From positions 62,001-126,000 of the forward strand of contig NZ_AQYJ01000027.1 in assembly GCF_000380565.1 (NCBI RefSeq): a stretch of 64,000 nucleotides of DNA. Reading direction: 5' to 3'. The stretch comes from Microbulbifer variabilis ATCC 700307. Its GTDB lineage: Bacteria; Pseudomonadota; Gammaproteobacteria; Pseudomonadales; Cellvibrionaceae. The notes below the pieces were generated by a model that was not told where the DNA came from, made no database searches, and worked only from the letters and a program-made list of their open reading frames with translations. The first letter of the stretch is position 1, and each line of letters starts with the position of its first letter. Of this stretch, positions 19,209 to 27,503 are shown in pieces. The position numbers were made by a program, and so were the translations under genes.

Positions 19209-21347
19209 TTAGGCCAGAGCCCGATCTTCACGGGACAAGGAATCGGATTCCTCGCTATCGATAGTGAAAGTCTCAGCGTCCATCTCCGGCAGTTCCACAT
19301 CGTACAGTTCACTGTTCGTCTCAATGCTCTCGTCTTGTGGCAGCTTGAAGCCGGCAACAGATTCACGCAAGGCACTGGCGGTTTGTGCCAGGTTACCAAT
19401 GGACTGGGCAGTAGCCTGGGTACCAGCAGAAGTCTGCGAAGTAATTTCCTGAATCACGTTCATCGTGTTGGAAATATGACCTGCAGAAGAGGCCTGCTGG
19501 CGGGCAGCGTTGGAGATGTTCTGGATCAAGGATGCCAAGTTACTGGATACGCTTTCGATCTCTTCCAGGGCAACACCGGCATCCTGAGCCAAGCGGGCTC
19601 CACGTACCACCTCAGTGGTGGTCTGTTCCATGGAAATTACCGCTTCGTTGGTATCAGACTGAATGGCTTTAACCAGGCCTTCAATCTGCTTGGTAGCGGC
19701 GGCGGAACGTTCCGCGAGTCGCTGAACCTCGTCCGCAACCACCGCGAAGCCCCGACCAGCATCACCAGCCATACTCGCCTGGATGGCTGCATTCAAGGCC
19801 AGGATGTTAGTCTGGTCAGCAATGTCGTTAATCAGGCTTACGATATCGCCAATCTCCTGGGATGATTCACCCAGACGCTTGATTCGCTTGGAGGTGTCCT
19901 GAATCTGCTCGCGGATGTTATCCATGCCTTTAATGGTGTTCTGTACCACCTTGGCACCGTTACTCGCGATATGTACCGAGCGCTCGGCTACCTGGGCAGA
20001 TTCAGAGGCGTTTGCAGATACCTGGTCAATGGTCACCGCCATTTCATTCACCGCCGCAGAGGCTCCGGCAATTTCCTGTGCCTGGTGTTCAGAGGCTTCG
20101 GCTAGATGCAGCGCGGTCTGCTGGGTTTCCTGGGACAGACCGGATACTTCCTGTGCAGCTCCGTTGATTCGGGATACCAGAACGCGCAGCTGGTCGATTG
20201 TAAAGTTGATGGAGTCGGCAATCGCACCGGTGAAAGCTTCTGTTACTGTCGCGGAGGTAGTCAGGTCACCATCGGCGAGGTCTGCCAGCTCATCCAGCAG
20301 CTGCATAATGGCCTGCTGGTTACGTTCGTTGGTATCGGATTCCTGTATCAGGCTGCGGCGGGTACCGGAGAACGCCATTCCCATCATCGCAAAGATCAGA
20401 AGCACGAATGCCGCTGCCAGAATGGTGATGGTCATATTGTTTGGCTGGCGTTCGTCCGCCAGGTTTACGATGCGGTCATTCAGGGTACTCAGGGCTTCGA
20501 GCAGCTGCGGCGAAGAAGCGATAATGCCGTCAGAGGCCTGGCGTGTTGCAAACAGGGCTGGAGTCGCCTCAAATATCTCGCGTACAGAGGAACTTACGAA
20601 TTCAAACAGCTCAGTAATTTCATCCAGAGAGCGGCGTGCTTCTTCATCGGTAACGCGGGAGATGCCCATCACCACATCACCGCTCTTCATGCCATCCACC
20701 ACTTTACCGAACAGGCTGGCATCAGTATTGAACTGATCAGCGGCCGACTCCGCATCGTCACCGCCCTGCAGCATTTTGTCGATATTCCGACCGATACGCT
20801 CCGCACGCCATACCTGCAACTGTGCCTGTTCCACCTGATTCGCCGGGGCATTGTTGGCGAGCAGTATCTCCACAATATTGTTGTGCTCTGCCTGCAGTTC
20901 AGGCAGCGAGGCACTAAGCGTGGTAGCCACATCGTTTAGGAAGATAATGGTTTCCTTGTTACCGATAATGGTATCTACCTGCTCGCGCAGTTTGCGCCAA
21001 ACGGTACCATAGGTAGCCAGTTCAGCATCGAGAGCTTTTCGGCTCCCTTTATCCATACCCTGTAACTGGTTCCAGGCACTGGCCATCTGTCCAGAGACCT
21101 TTTCCAGTTCCGCAAATGCAGCATCATCACCGGAAGTAGCCGCAGGTGCGTAGGAAACCACCTGATAGGAAAGTGCACGCAGTTCCGCGACTTGTTGCAG
21201 GTATTCTTTATCGCGATCGCTGCGGGTCTGCACCAAATAGATACTGACAATCAGTCCCGCCAGTACGGCGAGTACCAGCAGACCCAAACCCAGCGCGGCA
21301 GGGTTACTGCGCAACGCGGAAAAGGAACTCTGGGAGCCTGTTTTCAT
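19209..21347 (-). CDS. pilJ: PilJ, methyl-accepting chemoreceptor of the Pil-Chp system
   Basis: Transmembrane receptor that activates ChpA, known in Pseudomonas to sense pilus/pilin state at the pole. The 712-residue protein has a first transmembrane helix (about 18-40), a periplasmic domain with two PilJ-type four-helix modules (about 45-310), a second transmembrane helix (about 306-326), HAMP, and a long signalling coiled coil with the conserved hairpin tip (SLINDIADQTNILALNAAIQ, about 512-531). The C-terminal tail is acidic (EEDS-rich) and has no obvious CheR-binding pentapeptide. It follows pilI. The usual downstream pilK is missing: only 114 bases separate pilJ from chpA. Confidence 0.97.
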   Translation of the reverse strand: MKTGSQSSFSALRSNPAALGLGLLVLAVLAGLIVSIYLVQTRSDRDKEYLQQVAELRALSYQVVSYAPAATSGDDAAFAELEKVSGQMASAWNQLQGMDKGSRKALDAELATYGTVWRKLREQVDTIIGNKETIIFLNDVATTLSASLPELQAEHNNIVEILLANNAPANQVEQAQLQVWRAERIGRNIDKMLQGGDDAESAADQFNTDASLFGKVVDGMKSGDVVMGISRVTDEEARRSLDEITELFEFVSSSVREIFEATPALFATRQASDGIIASSPQLLEALSTLNDRIVNLADERQPNNMTITILAAAFVLLIFAMMGMAFSGTRRSLIQESDTNERNQQAIMQLLDELADLADGDLTTSATVTEAFTGAIADSINFTIDQLRVLVSRINGAAQEVSGLSQETQQTALHLAEASEHQAQEIAGASAAVNEMAVTIDQVSANASESAQVAERSVHIASNGAKVVQNTIKGMDNIREQIQDTSKRIKRLGESSQEIGDIVSLINDIADQTNILALNAAIQASMAGDAGRGFAVVADEVQRLAERSAAATKQIEGLVKAIQSDTNEAVISMEQTTTEVVRGARLAQDAGVALEEIESVSSNLASLIQNISNAARQQASSAGHISNTMNVIQEITSQTSAGTQATAQSIGNLAQTASALRESVAGFKLPQDESIETNSELYDVELPEMDAETFTIDSEESDSLSREDRALA

Positions 21348-21510
21348 AGTTTACTCCTAGCGGGCCCTAGCATGAGGCCGGTTAAATACCACTTTTTACT
21401 TTTAACGCTTTAACGACAATGGCCCTCAGCCAGTGCGGACATCCCTGCACCGCTTGCGGGTCATCCCCAGCATCTCGATACGAAATGCTGGAAATAATCA
21501 GATTGGATTT

Positions 21511-22050
21511 TTAATGGACAGCGGCATCCATAAAGCGGGAATCACTAATCAAAGCCCGCATGTCGAACACCAGCCATCGGTCCTTCTGCAAAATAAACTG
21601 GCCATGCACCATCGGCGCAAATGGCTCAATCAAATCTGTTGGAGCTTCCCGGGCATATTCAAATGCCAGGTGCTGCATTCCGTGCAACCTGTCGACAATC
21701 AGTCCCACATAGGTTTTATCTCGCTCCAACACCAAAACACGACGCTGCTGACGTGGCCCGGTGAGGTTGCCACCATAAAAGGCAGCGAGATCAATCAGGG
21801 GTAACAGGCGGCCACGTACATTGGAAACACCTTTTACCCAGGGTTCCACTCCAGGAATAAAGGTGTACGGTGGCACTTCGAGCAATTCCACAACGTCATC
21901 CATAGAGGCGACAAAGTTATGGTCTAGAAGAGAAAAACCGATTCCGGTCCAATAGGGTTTGATTTCCCGGCGCCCAGGCAGGCCTGTGGCCTGCGCCTTT
22001 GCGCGCCGTGCGATATCAACAAGAGCTAAATAAGGTGTTTGTGACTGCAC
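21511..22050 (-). CDS. pilI: PilI, CheW-type adaptor
   Basis: Couples PilJ to ChpA in the twitching chemosensory array. The 179-residue product is a single CheW domain. Visible marks are WTGIGFSL, WVKGVSNVRGRLLPLIDL (adaptor core) and RRVLVLERDKTYVGLIVDRLHGMQH. I place the start at GTG 22050 because the product then begins QSQTPYLALVDIARR, aligning with Pseudomonas PilI, and it leaves 16 bases after pilH. A longer reading from GTG 22092 would overlap pilH by 26 bases. No strong ribosome site decides between them. Confidence 0.93.
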   Translation of the reverse strand: MQSQTPYLALVDIARRAKAQATGLPGRREIKPYWTGIGFSLLDHNFVASMDDVVELLEVPPYTFIPGVEPWVKGVSNVRGRLLPLIDLAAFYGGNLTGPRQQRRVLVLERDKTYVGLIVDRLHGMQHLAFEYAREAPTDLIEPFAPMVHGQFILQKDRWLVFDMRALISDSRFMDAAVH

Positions 22051-22066
22051 TTTGAGCAGCTGACCG

Positions 22067-22429
22067 TCAGGCCAACACCTCCTCAATGGCACTCAACAAT
22101 TTGCCTTCATCCACAGGCTTGGTCAGGTAGGCCTTCGCACCCTGACGCATCCCCCAGACACGATCCGTGTCCTGATCCTTGGTGGTAACGATAATGATTG
22201 GAATTCCAGCTGTGCTACCGTCCTTGCTCAACTGGCGAGTGGCTTGGAAGCCGTTTAGACCCGGCATCACAATATCCATCAGAATTAAATCCGGGCGCTG
22301 CGTACGCGCCACATCCACACCATTTTCACCATTAGGTGCAGTAATTACTGCGTGGCCGTTCTTTTCCAGAATCGTGGTGAGTTTGTGTGTTTCGGTAGGA
22401 GAGTCATCAACTATTAATACTCTTGCCAT
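22067..22429 (-). CDS. pilH: PilH, twitching-motility response regulator
   Basis: Single-domain CheY-like receiver of the Pil-Chp system; in Pseudomonas it acts opposite to PilG, promoting retraction via PilT or serving as a phosphate sink. The 120 residues carry the acidic pair (VDDSPTE), the phosphorylation Asp in LILMDIVMPGLNGFQATRQL and the switch Thr/Lys in VTTKDQDTD and LTKPVDE. The start at ATG 22429 (MARVLIVDD) is preceded by GGGGGAA and matches the family length. An upstream ATG at 22471 would add 14 unconserved residues. The gap after pilG is unusually long (235 bases) and holds inverted repeats. Confidence 0.96.
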   Translation of the reverse strand: MARVLIVDDSPTETHKLTTILEKNGHAVITAPNGENGVDVARTQRPDLILMDIVMPGLNGFQATRQLSKDGSTAGIPIIIVTTKDQDTDRVWGMRQGAKAYLTKPVDEGKLLSAIEEVLA

Positions 22430-22557
22430 CATTTCCCCCATGACATCTTCTAATCGGCAACTGTGCAACAACGACAGCGCTTGGCGGTATTATTGTCATT
22501 ATCTTTGTTAGCGTGTGCCAAGTCTGCACTTACTACCAATTTACTGCCTGACTACAG

Positions 22558-22587
22558 GATTTTTTCATCCTGATAGATGAAAAAATC
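22558..22587. repeat. Perfect 12-bp AT-rich inverted repeat between pilG and pilH
   Basis: GATTTTTTCATC, the 6-base spacer CTGATA, then GATGAAAAAATC: a perfect 12-bp dyad. It is followed on neither strand by a terminator-like T run outside the stem. A second, weaker hairpin (GCCCTG/CAGGGC, 22611-22642) lies between it and the pilG stop. It could be an operator, a processing hairpin or a weak attenuator that tunes PilH relative to PilG. Confidence 0.7.
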
Positions 22588-22664
22588 GCGCTTCCCTCAA
22601 TATAAATCCTGCCCTGCGGCAGGCTTGTGGCCTCCACAGGGCCTTATTCTTTTTATGTGCGCTG

Positions 22665-23060
22665 TCAAGCCGCGTGGTGCGGCTTAGCATGGGCGGAAAT
22701 AGCGCCCAAAAGTTCACTCTTGCTAAACGGCTTGGTTAGATATTGATCGCAACCAACTACGCGCCCTTTTGCCTTATCGAACAAACCATCCTTACTCGAC
22801 AGCATTACAACAGGGGTAGAGCGGAACTCACTGTTATTTTTGATCAGTGCGCAGGTTTGATAGCCATCAAGACGCGGCATCATAATATCGACAAAAATAA
22901 CATCCGGACGGGAGTCCGCGATTTTTGCCAGCGCATCAAAACCGTCGGTTGCTGTGACTACAGTACAACCCGCCTTTTGCAACAACGTCTCAGCAGTGCG
23001 GCGAATTGTCTTACTGTCGTCAATCACCATTACAGTCAGACTTTCCCAGTTAAGCTCCAT
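22665..23060 (-). CDS. pilG: PilG, twitching-motility response regulator
   Basis: CheY-like receiver phosphorylated by ChpA. In Pseudomonas it promotes pilus extension through PilB and feeds cAMP signalling. The 131-residue protein has VMVIDDSKTIRRTAETLL (acidic pocket), the phospho-acceptor Asp in FVDIMMPRLDGYQTCALIK, LSSKDGLFDKAKGR (switch Ser/Lys) and LTKPFSKSELL. Similarity to Pseudomonas PilG is very high over the whole receiver. First gene of the chp operon, divergent from gshB. Confidence 0.97.
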   Translation of the reverse strand: MELNWESLTVMVIDDSKTIRRTAETLLQKAGCTVVTATDGFDALAKIADSRPDVIFVDIMMPRLDGYQTCALIKNNSEFRSTPVVMLSSKDGLFDKAKGRVVGCDQYLTKPFSKSELLGAISAHAKPHHAA

Positions 23061-23411
23061 AGTCTTTTTTGAATCCCCTGTTTACTTATTTTCGGGCACG
23101 CGAAAATTTTTTACCTGCACCCTTATTTGGACCGCCTATGGGGCCTGGGTGTCTCGCTTAGCCAAGATCGCACACTGGATGGAACTTTTATCACAGAACC
23201 CCAGGTGAATCTAGCAGAGTCGACATACCCCTAGCGATGCAGCTCAAATTATCACCACTTTGCACGCCCTCCCGGTCGGAGGTGTTAAAAAGTTGCACCT
23301 TGACGAAGCTGCTCTTACCTTATCCATCTTAAAAATCGGGAGTGGCCATACTACTAAAGCCACAACCACCGCGGCGCGGGATGAAATATCCCATCAAATA
23401 TGGAAGCCCAT
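23061..23411. promoter_or_regulatory. Divergent pilG-gshB intergenic region
   Basis: About 350 bases without a gene; must hold the start signals for the chp operon (leftward) and gshB (rightward). Near 23300 a TTGACG followed after 15 bases by TATCCA is a weak candidate for a rightward promoter. Nothing convincing is visible for the leftward one. Confidence 0.4.
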
Positions 23412-24368
23412 ATGAATTACTCCCTCGGTGTGGTGATGGACCCCATCGCCCAAATCAATTTTAAAAAAGATACGACACTCGCACTGTTACAGGCCGCACA
23501 AGACAGCGGTTTTCAGTTATTTTATTTCGAGCAAACAGACTTGTATCTGGACAACGGCCGGGCAATTGGCAGGGCACGGGCCCTCAAAGTATTTGACGAT
23601 TCCAAGTGCTGGTTTTCCCTGCAGGAGCCCCAGGAAATGCCGCTGGGCGAACTAGACACTATTTTGATGCGTGTCGATCCCCCTTTTGACAATGAGTACA
23701 TTTATTCCACTTATATTCTCGAGGCCGCACAACGCGAAGGTGCGCTGGTAGTAAACAACCCCCAGTCCTTGCGCGACTGTAACGAGAAAATTTTCGCTAC
23801 CACTTTCCCGCAGTGCTGCCCACCTGTTCTGGTAAGTAGGGATATGCGCAGGCTGCGTGAATTCCACAAGGCCCACCAAGATGTAATCTTCAAACCACTG
23901 GATGGCATGGGTGGCGCCGGTATTTTTCACTGTAAGCCTGATGGTGCCAACCTTGGTGCAATATTGGAAATGCTCACCAAACATGGGCGCCAGCAGATCA
24001 TGGCGCAACGCTATATTCCCGAAATCAAGGATGGTGATAAACGGATTCTTGTTGTCGATGGTGAAGCGATTCCCTTCTGCCTTGCGCGAATTCCCGAGGC
24101 GGGTGAAACACGCGGCAATCTGGCCGCTGGTGGGCGTGGTGAAGCGCGCCCACTTACTGATCGTGACCATTGGATTGTGGAGCAGGTTGCCCCCTCTCTG
24201 AAAAAGAAAGGGCTGCTTTTTGTCGGCCTGGATGTGATCGGCAATTACCTCACCGAGATCAATGTCACCAGTCCAACATGCGTGCGTGAGATTGATGCGG
24301 CTTACAATACCGATATCGGTGCACGACTAATGAGCGCCATCACACACCGATTGGCACAAAAAGGGTAA
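23412..24368 (+). CDS. gshB: Glutathione synthetase (GshB)
   Basis: ATP-dependent ligase joining gamma-glutamylcysteine and glycine. The 318-residue protein is of normal length. An N-terminal prokaryotic GSH-synthetase domain (about 1-120, with VVMDPIAQINFKKDTTLALL) precedes an ATP-grasp domain (about 120-315) with KPLDGMGGAGIF (about 159-170), the metal/substrate loop FVGLDVIGNYLTEINVTSPTC and GGRGEARPLTDRD. The ATG at 23412 has GGAAG eight bases upstream. The ATG at 23400 lacks a ribosome site and would add MEAH. It neighbours pilG and a tonB gene exactly as in Pseudomonas. Confidence 0.97.
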   Translation: MNYSLGVVMDPIAQINFKKDTTLALLQAAQDSGFQLFYFEQTDLYLDNGRAIGRARALKVFDDSKCWFSLQEPQEMPLGELDTILMRVDPPFDNEYIYSTYILEAAQREGALVVNNPQSLRDCNEKIFATTFPQCCPPVLVSRDMRRLREFHKAHQDVIFKPLDGMGGAGIFHCKPDGANLGAILEMLTKHGRQQIMAQRYIPEIKDGDKRILVVDGEAIPFCLARIPEAGETRGNLAAGGRGEARPLTDRDHWIVEQVAPSLKKKGLLFVGLDVIGNYLTEINVTSPTCVREIDAAYNTDIGARLMSAITHRLAQKG

Positions 24369-24428
24369 ACTGGGCGCTTAATTTTAAATTAACCCAGGCT
24401 GTTTGCCAGTGAACGGACCGGGCGGAAA

Positions 24429-24446
24429 GCCGAGCAAAAGCTCGGC
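24429..24446. other. Hairpin between gshB and the tonB-family gene
   Basis: GCCGAGC, AAAA, GCTCGGC form a perfect 7-bp stem with a 4-base loop, 28 bases before the TonB-family start. There is no T tract on the plus strand, so it is more likely an mRNA structure near the translation start than a terminator. On the minus strand only TTTCC follows. Confidence 0.5.
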
Positions 24447-24473
24447 AACAAAAGCAGTAATCGATAACAAACA

Positions 24474-25382
24474 ATGAATTCCACCGCCAACACGACGCCA
24501 CTTAACGCAGCCCAACGCGAGCGTTTTGTGTTCTCGCTATTTCTCGCCGGCGCCATTCATGCGCTTTTGATTTTTGGCGTGGCCTTTACCGATCCTGAAG
24601 GGCGCCGAGCGGCGCCTACTCTGGAAGTCACACTGGCCCAACATAATTCTGCACAAGCACCGGAAGACGCTGACTATCTGGCACAATATAACCAACTAGC
24701 CAGTGGCACTGCTGACACCCCCAAGGAGTTATCGAGCAATCGCCGCGCGGAGTTTGACGACACACAAATTCACGATGTAAACCCTTTGCCGCAGCAACAG
24801 GCCGCTCGCCCAGCTGATCAGCGCCGACAACTGATCACCACTATTGGCAATAGCCCGCAGCAGGCTCCGGAACTCCCTGCCGAAGACAAATTTTCTGAAG
24901 AAAAGCGTGGCGATGCTCCTAGTGATTTGACCCGCACCAATCCCGAGATCGCCAGCCTGCAAGCCCGCCTGGATAAAATCCGCCAGACAATCGCCCAGCG
25001 CCCACGGGTGCGCCGCCTAACTTCAGTCGCAACCAAAGCATCTGCAGACGCCACATATCTACACGACTGGCGCCAGAAAGTAGAGGCCATCGGCAGTGAC
25101 AACTTCCCCGAAGAGGCCCTGCAGCAACAAATTACTGGCAGCCTGCGTATGATGGTACGCCTACTGCCCACGGGCGCGGTAGAGGAGGTAGTCATCCTTG
25201 AATCCTCCGGGGAGCGAATTCTCGATGATGCCGCCCAGCAAATTGTTCGCCTGGCGGCGCCCTTTGCACCTTTTCCTGCTGAAATTCGCAAGGACGCCGA
25301 TCGCCTGGAAATCATCCGCACTTGGCGCTTTGAGATGACCGGCTTCTCCACCAGTGCAGGTGAGCTGCCCGAGCGCGGCTAA
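24474..25382 (+). CDS. Energy transducer TonB-family protein (TonB3-like)
   Basis: Probable inner-membrane-anchored periplasmic transducer. The 302-residue protein has one N-terminal transmembrane helix (about 19-40, FVFSLFLAGAIHALLIFGV). A long polar, Gln/Ala/Asp-rich periplasmic stretch (about 50-195) follows, then a C-terminal TonB domain (about 200-290) with SLRMMVRLLPTGAVEEVVIL and LDDAAQQIVRLAAPFAPFP. It lacks the Pro-Lys/Pro-Glu repeats of classical TonB. Position between gshB and algH matches PA0406 (tonB3), which has been linked to twitching and pilus assembly in P. aeruginosa. No exbB or exbD is nearby. A role in pili is inferred only from synteny. Confidence 0.85.
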   Translation: MNSTANTTPLNAAQRERFVFSLFLAGAIHALLIFGVAFTDPEGRRAAPTLEVTLAQHNSAQAPEDADYLAQYNQLASGTADTPKELSSNRRAEFDDTQIHDVNPLPQQQAARPADQRRQLITTIGNSPQQAPELPAEDKFSEEKRGDAPSDLTRTNPEIASLQARLDKIRQTIAQRPRVRRLTSVATKASADATYLHDWRQKVEAIGSDNFPEEALQQQITGSLRMMVRLLPTGAVEEVVILESSGERILDDAAQQIVRLAAPFAPFPAEIRKDADRLEIIRTWRFEMTGFSTSAGELPERG

Positions 25383-25417
25383 ACTTGCGTTTCACTCAGG
25401 CAACCTAGAATCAAGCT

Positions 25418-26002
25418 ATGCCCAACTCCAATATCGACAGTGACCTAACCCACGGCAGCTTGCGCGGCCAGTTCCTGCTGGCCATGCCCGGCATGGAGGA
25501 TCCGCGCTTCAAGCAAACTGTGGCGCTTATTGTCGAGCACAATGAAGAGGGCGCCATGGGTATAGTGATCAATGCCCCCAGCAAGGTTCACTGGAGAGAG
25601 GTGTTTGAACAGTTATCCCTAGACGACACCAGCCTGCGGGGCGAGGAAGCCGTACTCCTGGGGGGGCCAATGTCACCGGAGCAGGGCTTTGTACTGCACG
25701 GCGCCGGGATCAAATTTGACTCGACCACCGAAATCAATATGGATATCAGTCTCACCGCCTCCAAGGACATTCTTGAATCTCTCGCTGCCGGACGCGGCCC
25801 GGACGATGTGCTACTGGCCCTCGGCTACGCCGGCTGGGGCCCGGGACAGTTGGAACAGGAGTTGGTAGAGAACGCTTGGCTGACCCTGCCAGCGGAACCC
25901 GAAATCCTATTTGCCACCCCCGTGGAAAAACGCTGGCAGAGCGCTGCGGCGCGTCACGGTATTGACCTCTCCGGCCTCGGTTCACAGGCTGGACACGCCT
26001 GA
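25418..26002 (+). CDS. algH: YqgE/AlgH family protein
   Basis: Cytoplasmic protein of unknown biochemical function, widely paired with ruvX. In Pseudomonas it was named for an effect on alginate and other virulence traits. The 194-residue length is typical. Conserved features are GQFLLAMPGMEDPRF (about 12-26), GAMGIVINAPS, VLLGGPMSPEQGFVLH, and LALGYAGWGPGQLEQEL (about 134-150). It starts 35 bases after the TonB-family stop and likely shares its transcript. Confidence 0.95.
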   Translation: MPNSNIDSDLTHGSLRGQFLLAMPGMEDPRFKQTVALIVEHNEEGAMGIVINAPSKVHWREVFEQLSLDDTSLRGEEAVLLGGPMSPEQGFVLHGAGIKFDSTTEINMDISLTASKDILESLAAGRGPDDVLLALGYAGWGPGQLEQELVENAWLTLPAEPEILFATPVEKRWQSAAARHGIDLSGLGSQAGHA

Positions 26003-26061
26003 TCACTCCTCTTGCAGTAAACTGCCCGCCCACATGTTTTACAATGAAAACTGCCCGGCAT

Positions 26062-26487
26062 ATGAATAAACCAGTTACCGCCCTCGCCTTCGATTTTGGC
26101 ACCCGCTCTATTGGCCTCGCTTTTGGCCAGAGTCTGACTGCCAGCGCCAAGGAGCTGCCCCCACTGCCAGCGAAGGACGGCAAGCCGGACTGGGAAAAAG
26201 TTCAGCGTTTAATTGACGAGTGGCAACCGCACTACCTATTGGTCGGCCTTCCTCTGAATATGGACGGCACTGAGAGTGAATTCGGCGCGCGCGCGCGCAA
26301 GTTTGGCCAGCGCCTGCACGGGCGCACCGGGTTACCAGTGGAAATGATTGACGAACGTCTCAGTACCCGTGCCGCCAAGGAAGAGGCCGCTGAGCGAGGT
26401 CACCGCGGCAGTTACGCCGACAACCCGGTGGACTCCATTGCCGCACGCATTATTCTTGAAGATTGGCTACGAGCCCGTGACCGATAA
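26062..26487 (+). CDS. ruvX: RuvX/YqgF, pre-16S rRNA nuclease / putative Holliday junction resolvase
   Basis: RNase H-fold nuclease; E. coli YqgF is required for 16S rRNA 5'-end maturation, and the family is also annotated as a Holliday junction resolvase. The 141-residue reading shows the acidic active-site pattern: LAFDFGTRSIGLAFG (first Asp), VGLPLNMDGTE, and EMIDERLSTRAA (Glu/Asp), plus DSIAARIILEDWL. I favour ATG 26062 because it fits the family length; an ATG at 26044 would add MKTARH. Neither has a strong ribosome site. In Pseudomonas pyrR-pyrB-pyrC follow, whereas here hemC comes next. Confidence 0.94.
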   Translation: MNKPVTALAFDFGTRSIGLAFGQSLTASAKELPPLPAKDGKPDWEKVQRLIDEWQPHYLLVGLPLNMDGTESEFGARARKFGQRLHGRTGLPVEMIDERLSTRAAKEEAAERGHRGSYADNPVDSIAARIILEDWLRARDR

Positions 26488-26574
26488 TTACCCGCTCCGA
26501 ATCCCGCCATTGGAAACATGGTAGGCACCTGTCTGATAGAATTGCCCTCCCACTCAACCAATTGATCGAGCAGT

Positions 26575-27492
26575 ATGTCCATTTCCCGCATCCGTATCGC
26601 CACTCGCGAGAGCGCCCTGGCCCTTTGGCAAGCCAATTACGTGAAGGGCCGTCTGCAGCAGGCATATCCCGAGCTTCTGATTGAATTACTGCCTATGACC
26701 AGTCGTGGCGACCAGGTTTTGGATATCCCCCTCACCAAAGTTGGTGGTAAGGGGCTCTTCGTGAAAGAGCTGGAGGTGGCAATGCTGGAGGGGCGCGCAG
26801 ATATCGCCGTACACTCCATGAAAGATGTACCTATGGAGTTTCCACAAGGCTTACACCTGCCTATCATTTGTGAACGCGAAGATCCCCGCGATGCATTTGT
26901 CAGCAATCTCTACGGCAGTTTTGAAGAGTTGCCCCAGGGCGCAGTGGTAGGCACTTCAAGCTTGCGTCGCCAGTGCCAACTTCTAGCACAACGCCCTGAT
27001 TTACAGGTCAAGTTTTTGCGCGGCAACGTAAATACTCGTTTAGCCAAGCTCGATGCCGGGGAATACGACGCGATTATCCTGGCTGCTGCCGGCCTGCTAC
27101 GCCTGGAAATGCCAGAGCGCATCCGCAGCTTCCTCCCAACGGATCTACTGCTGCCCGCCGGTGGCCAGGGCGCCGTAGGCATCGAAGCCCGCTGCGATGC
27201 TGAGCTGGAAGCACTTCTACAACCCCTGCATTGTGTAGAAACTGCCTCTCGCCTCCGCGCCGAACGCGCCCTGGTCAAGCGTTTGAACGGCGGCTGCCAG
27301 GTACCTATTGGCTGCTACGCCGAATTGAATGAAGACAGCCTGTGGCTGCGAGGCTTGGTAGGGAGCCCCGACGGTACAACCATGATTCGCGCCGAGTGCC
27401 GCGGTGCTGCCTCCGACGGAGAGACCCTTGGCACCCAGCTGGCGGAGCAACTACTAGCCGGTGGCGCCGACAAAATTCTCGACGCTCTCTGA
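26575..27492 (+). CDS. hemC: Porphobilinogen deaminase (HemC)
   Basis: Polymerises four porphobilinogens to hydroxymethylbilane in tetrapyrrole synthesis. The 305-residue protein is of normal length. Motifs are [14 protein letters not shown] (about 7-20), [16 protein letters not shown] (52-67), HSMKDVP (80-86, with the catalytic Asp), [23 protein letters not shown], and NGGCQVPIG, where Cys241 carries the dipyrromethane cofactor. It stands first in a hemCDXY operon. The hemD start lies 11 bases after its stop. Confidence 0.98.
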   Translation: MSISRIRIATRESALALWQANYVKGRLQQAYPELLIELLPMTSRGDQVLDIPLTKVGGKGLFVKELEVAMLEGRADIAVHSMKDVPMEFPQGLHLPIICEREDPRDAFVSNLYGSFEELPQGAVVGTSSLRRQCQLLAQRPDLQVKFLRGNVNTRLAKLDAGEYDAIILAAAGLLRLEMPERIRSFLPTDLLLPAGGQGAVGIEARCDAELEALLQPLHCVETASRLRAERALVKRLNGGCQVPIGCYAELNEDSLWLRGLVGSPDGTTMIRAECRGAASDGETLGTQLAEQLLAGGADKILDAL

Positions 27493-27503
27493 GCACTCTT
27501 AAA

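Noticed and set aside
19915..20939. Two frames of over 270 codons antisense to pilJ
   Set aside because: They overlap each other and the conserved receptor gene, have compositions typical of antisense frames, and lack ribosome sites.
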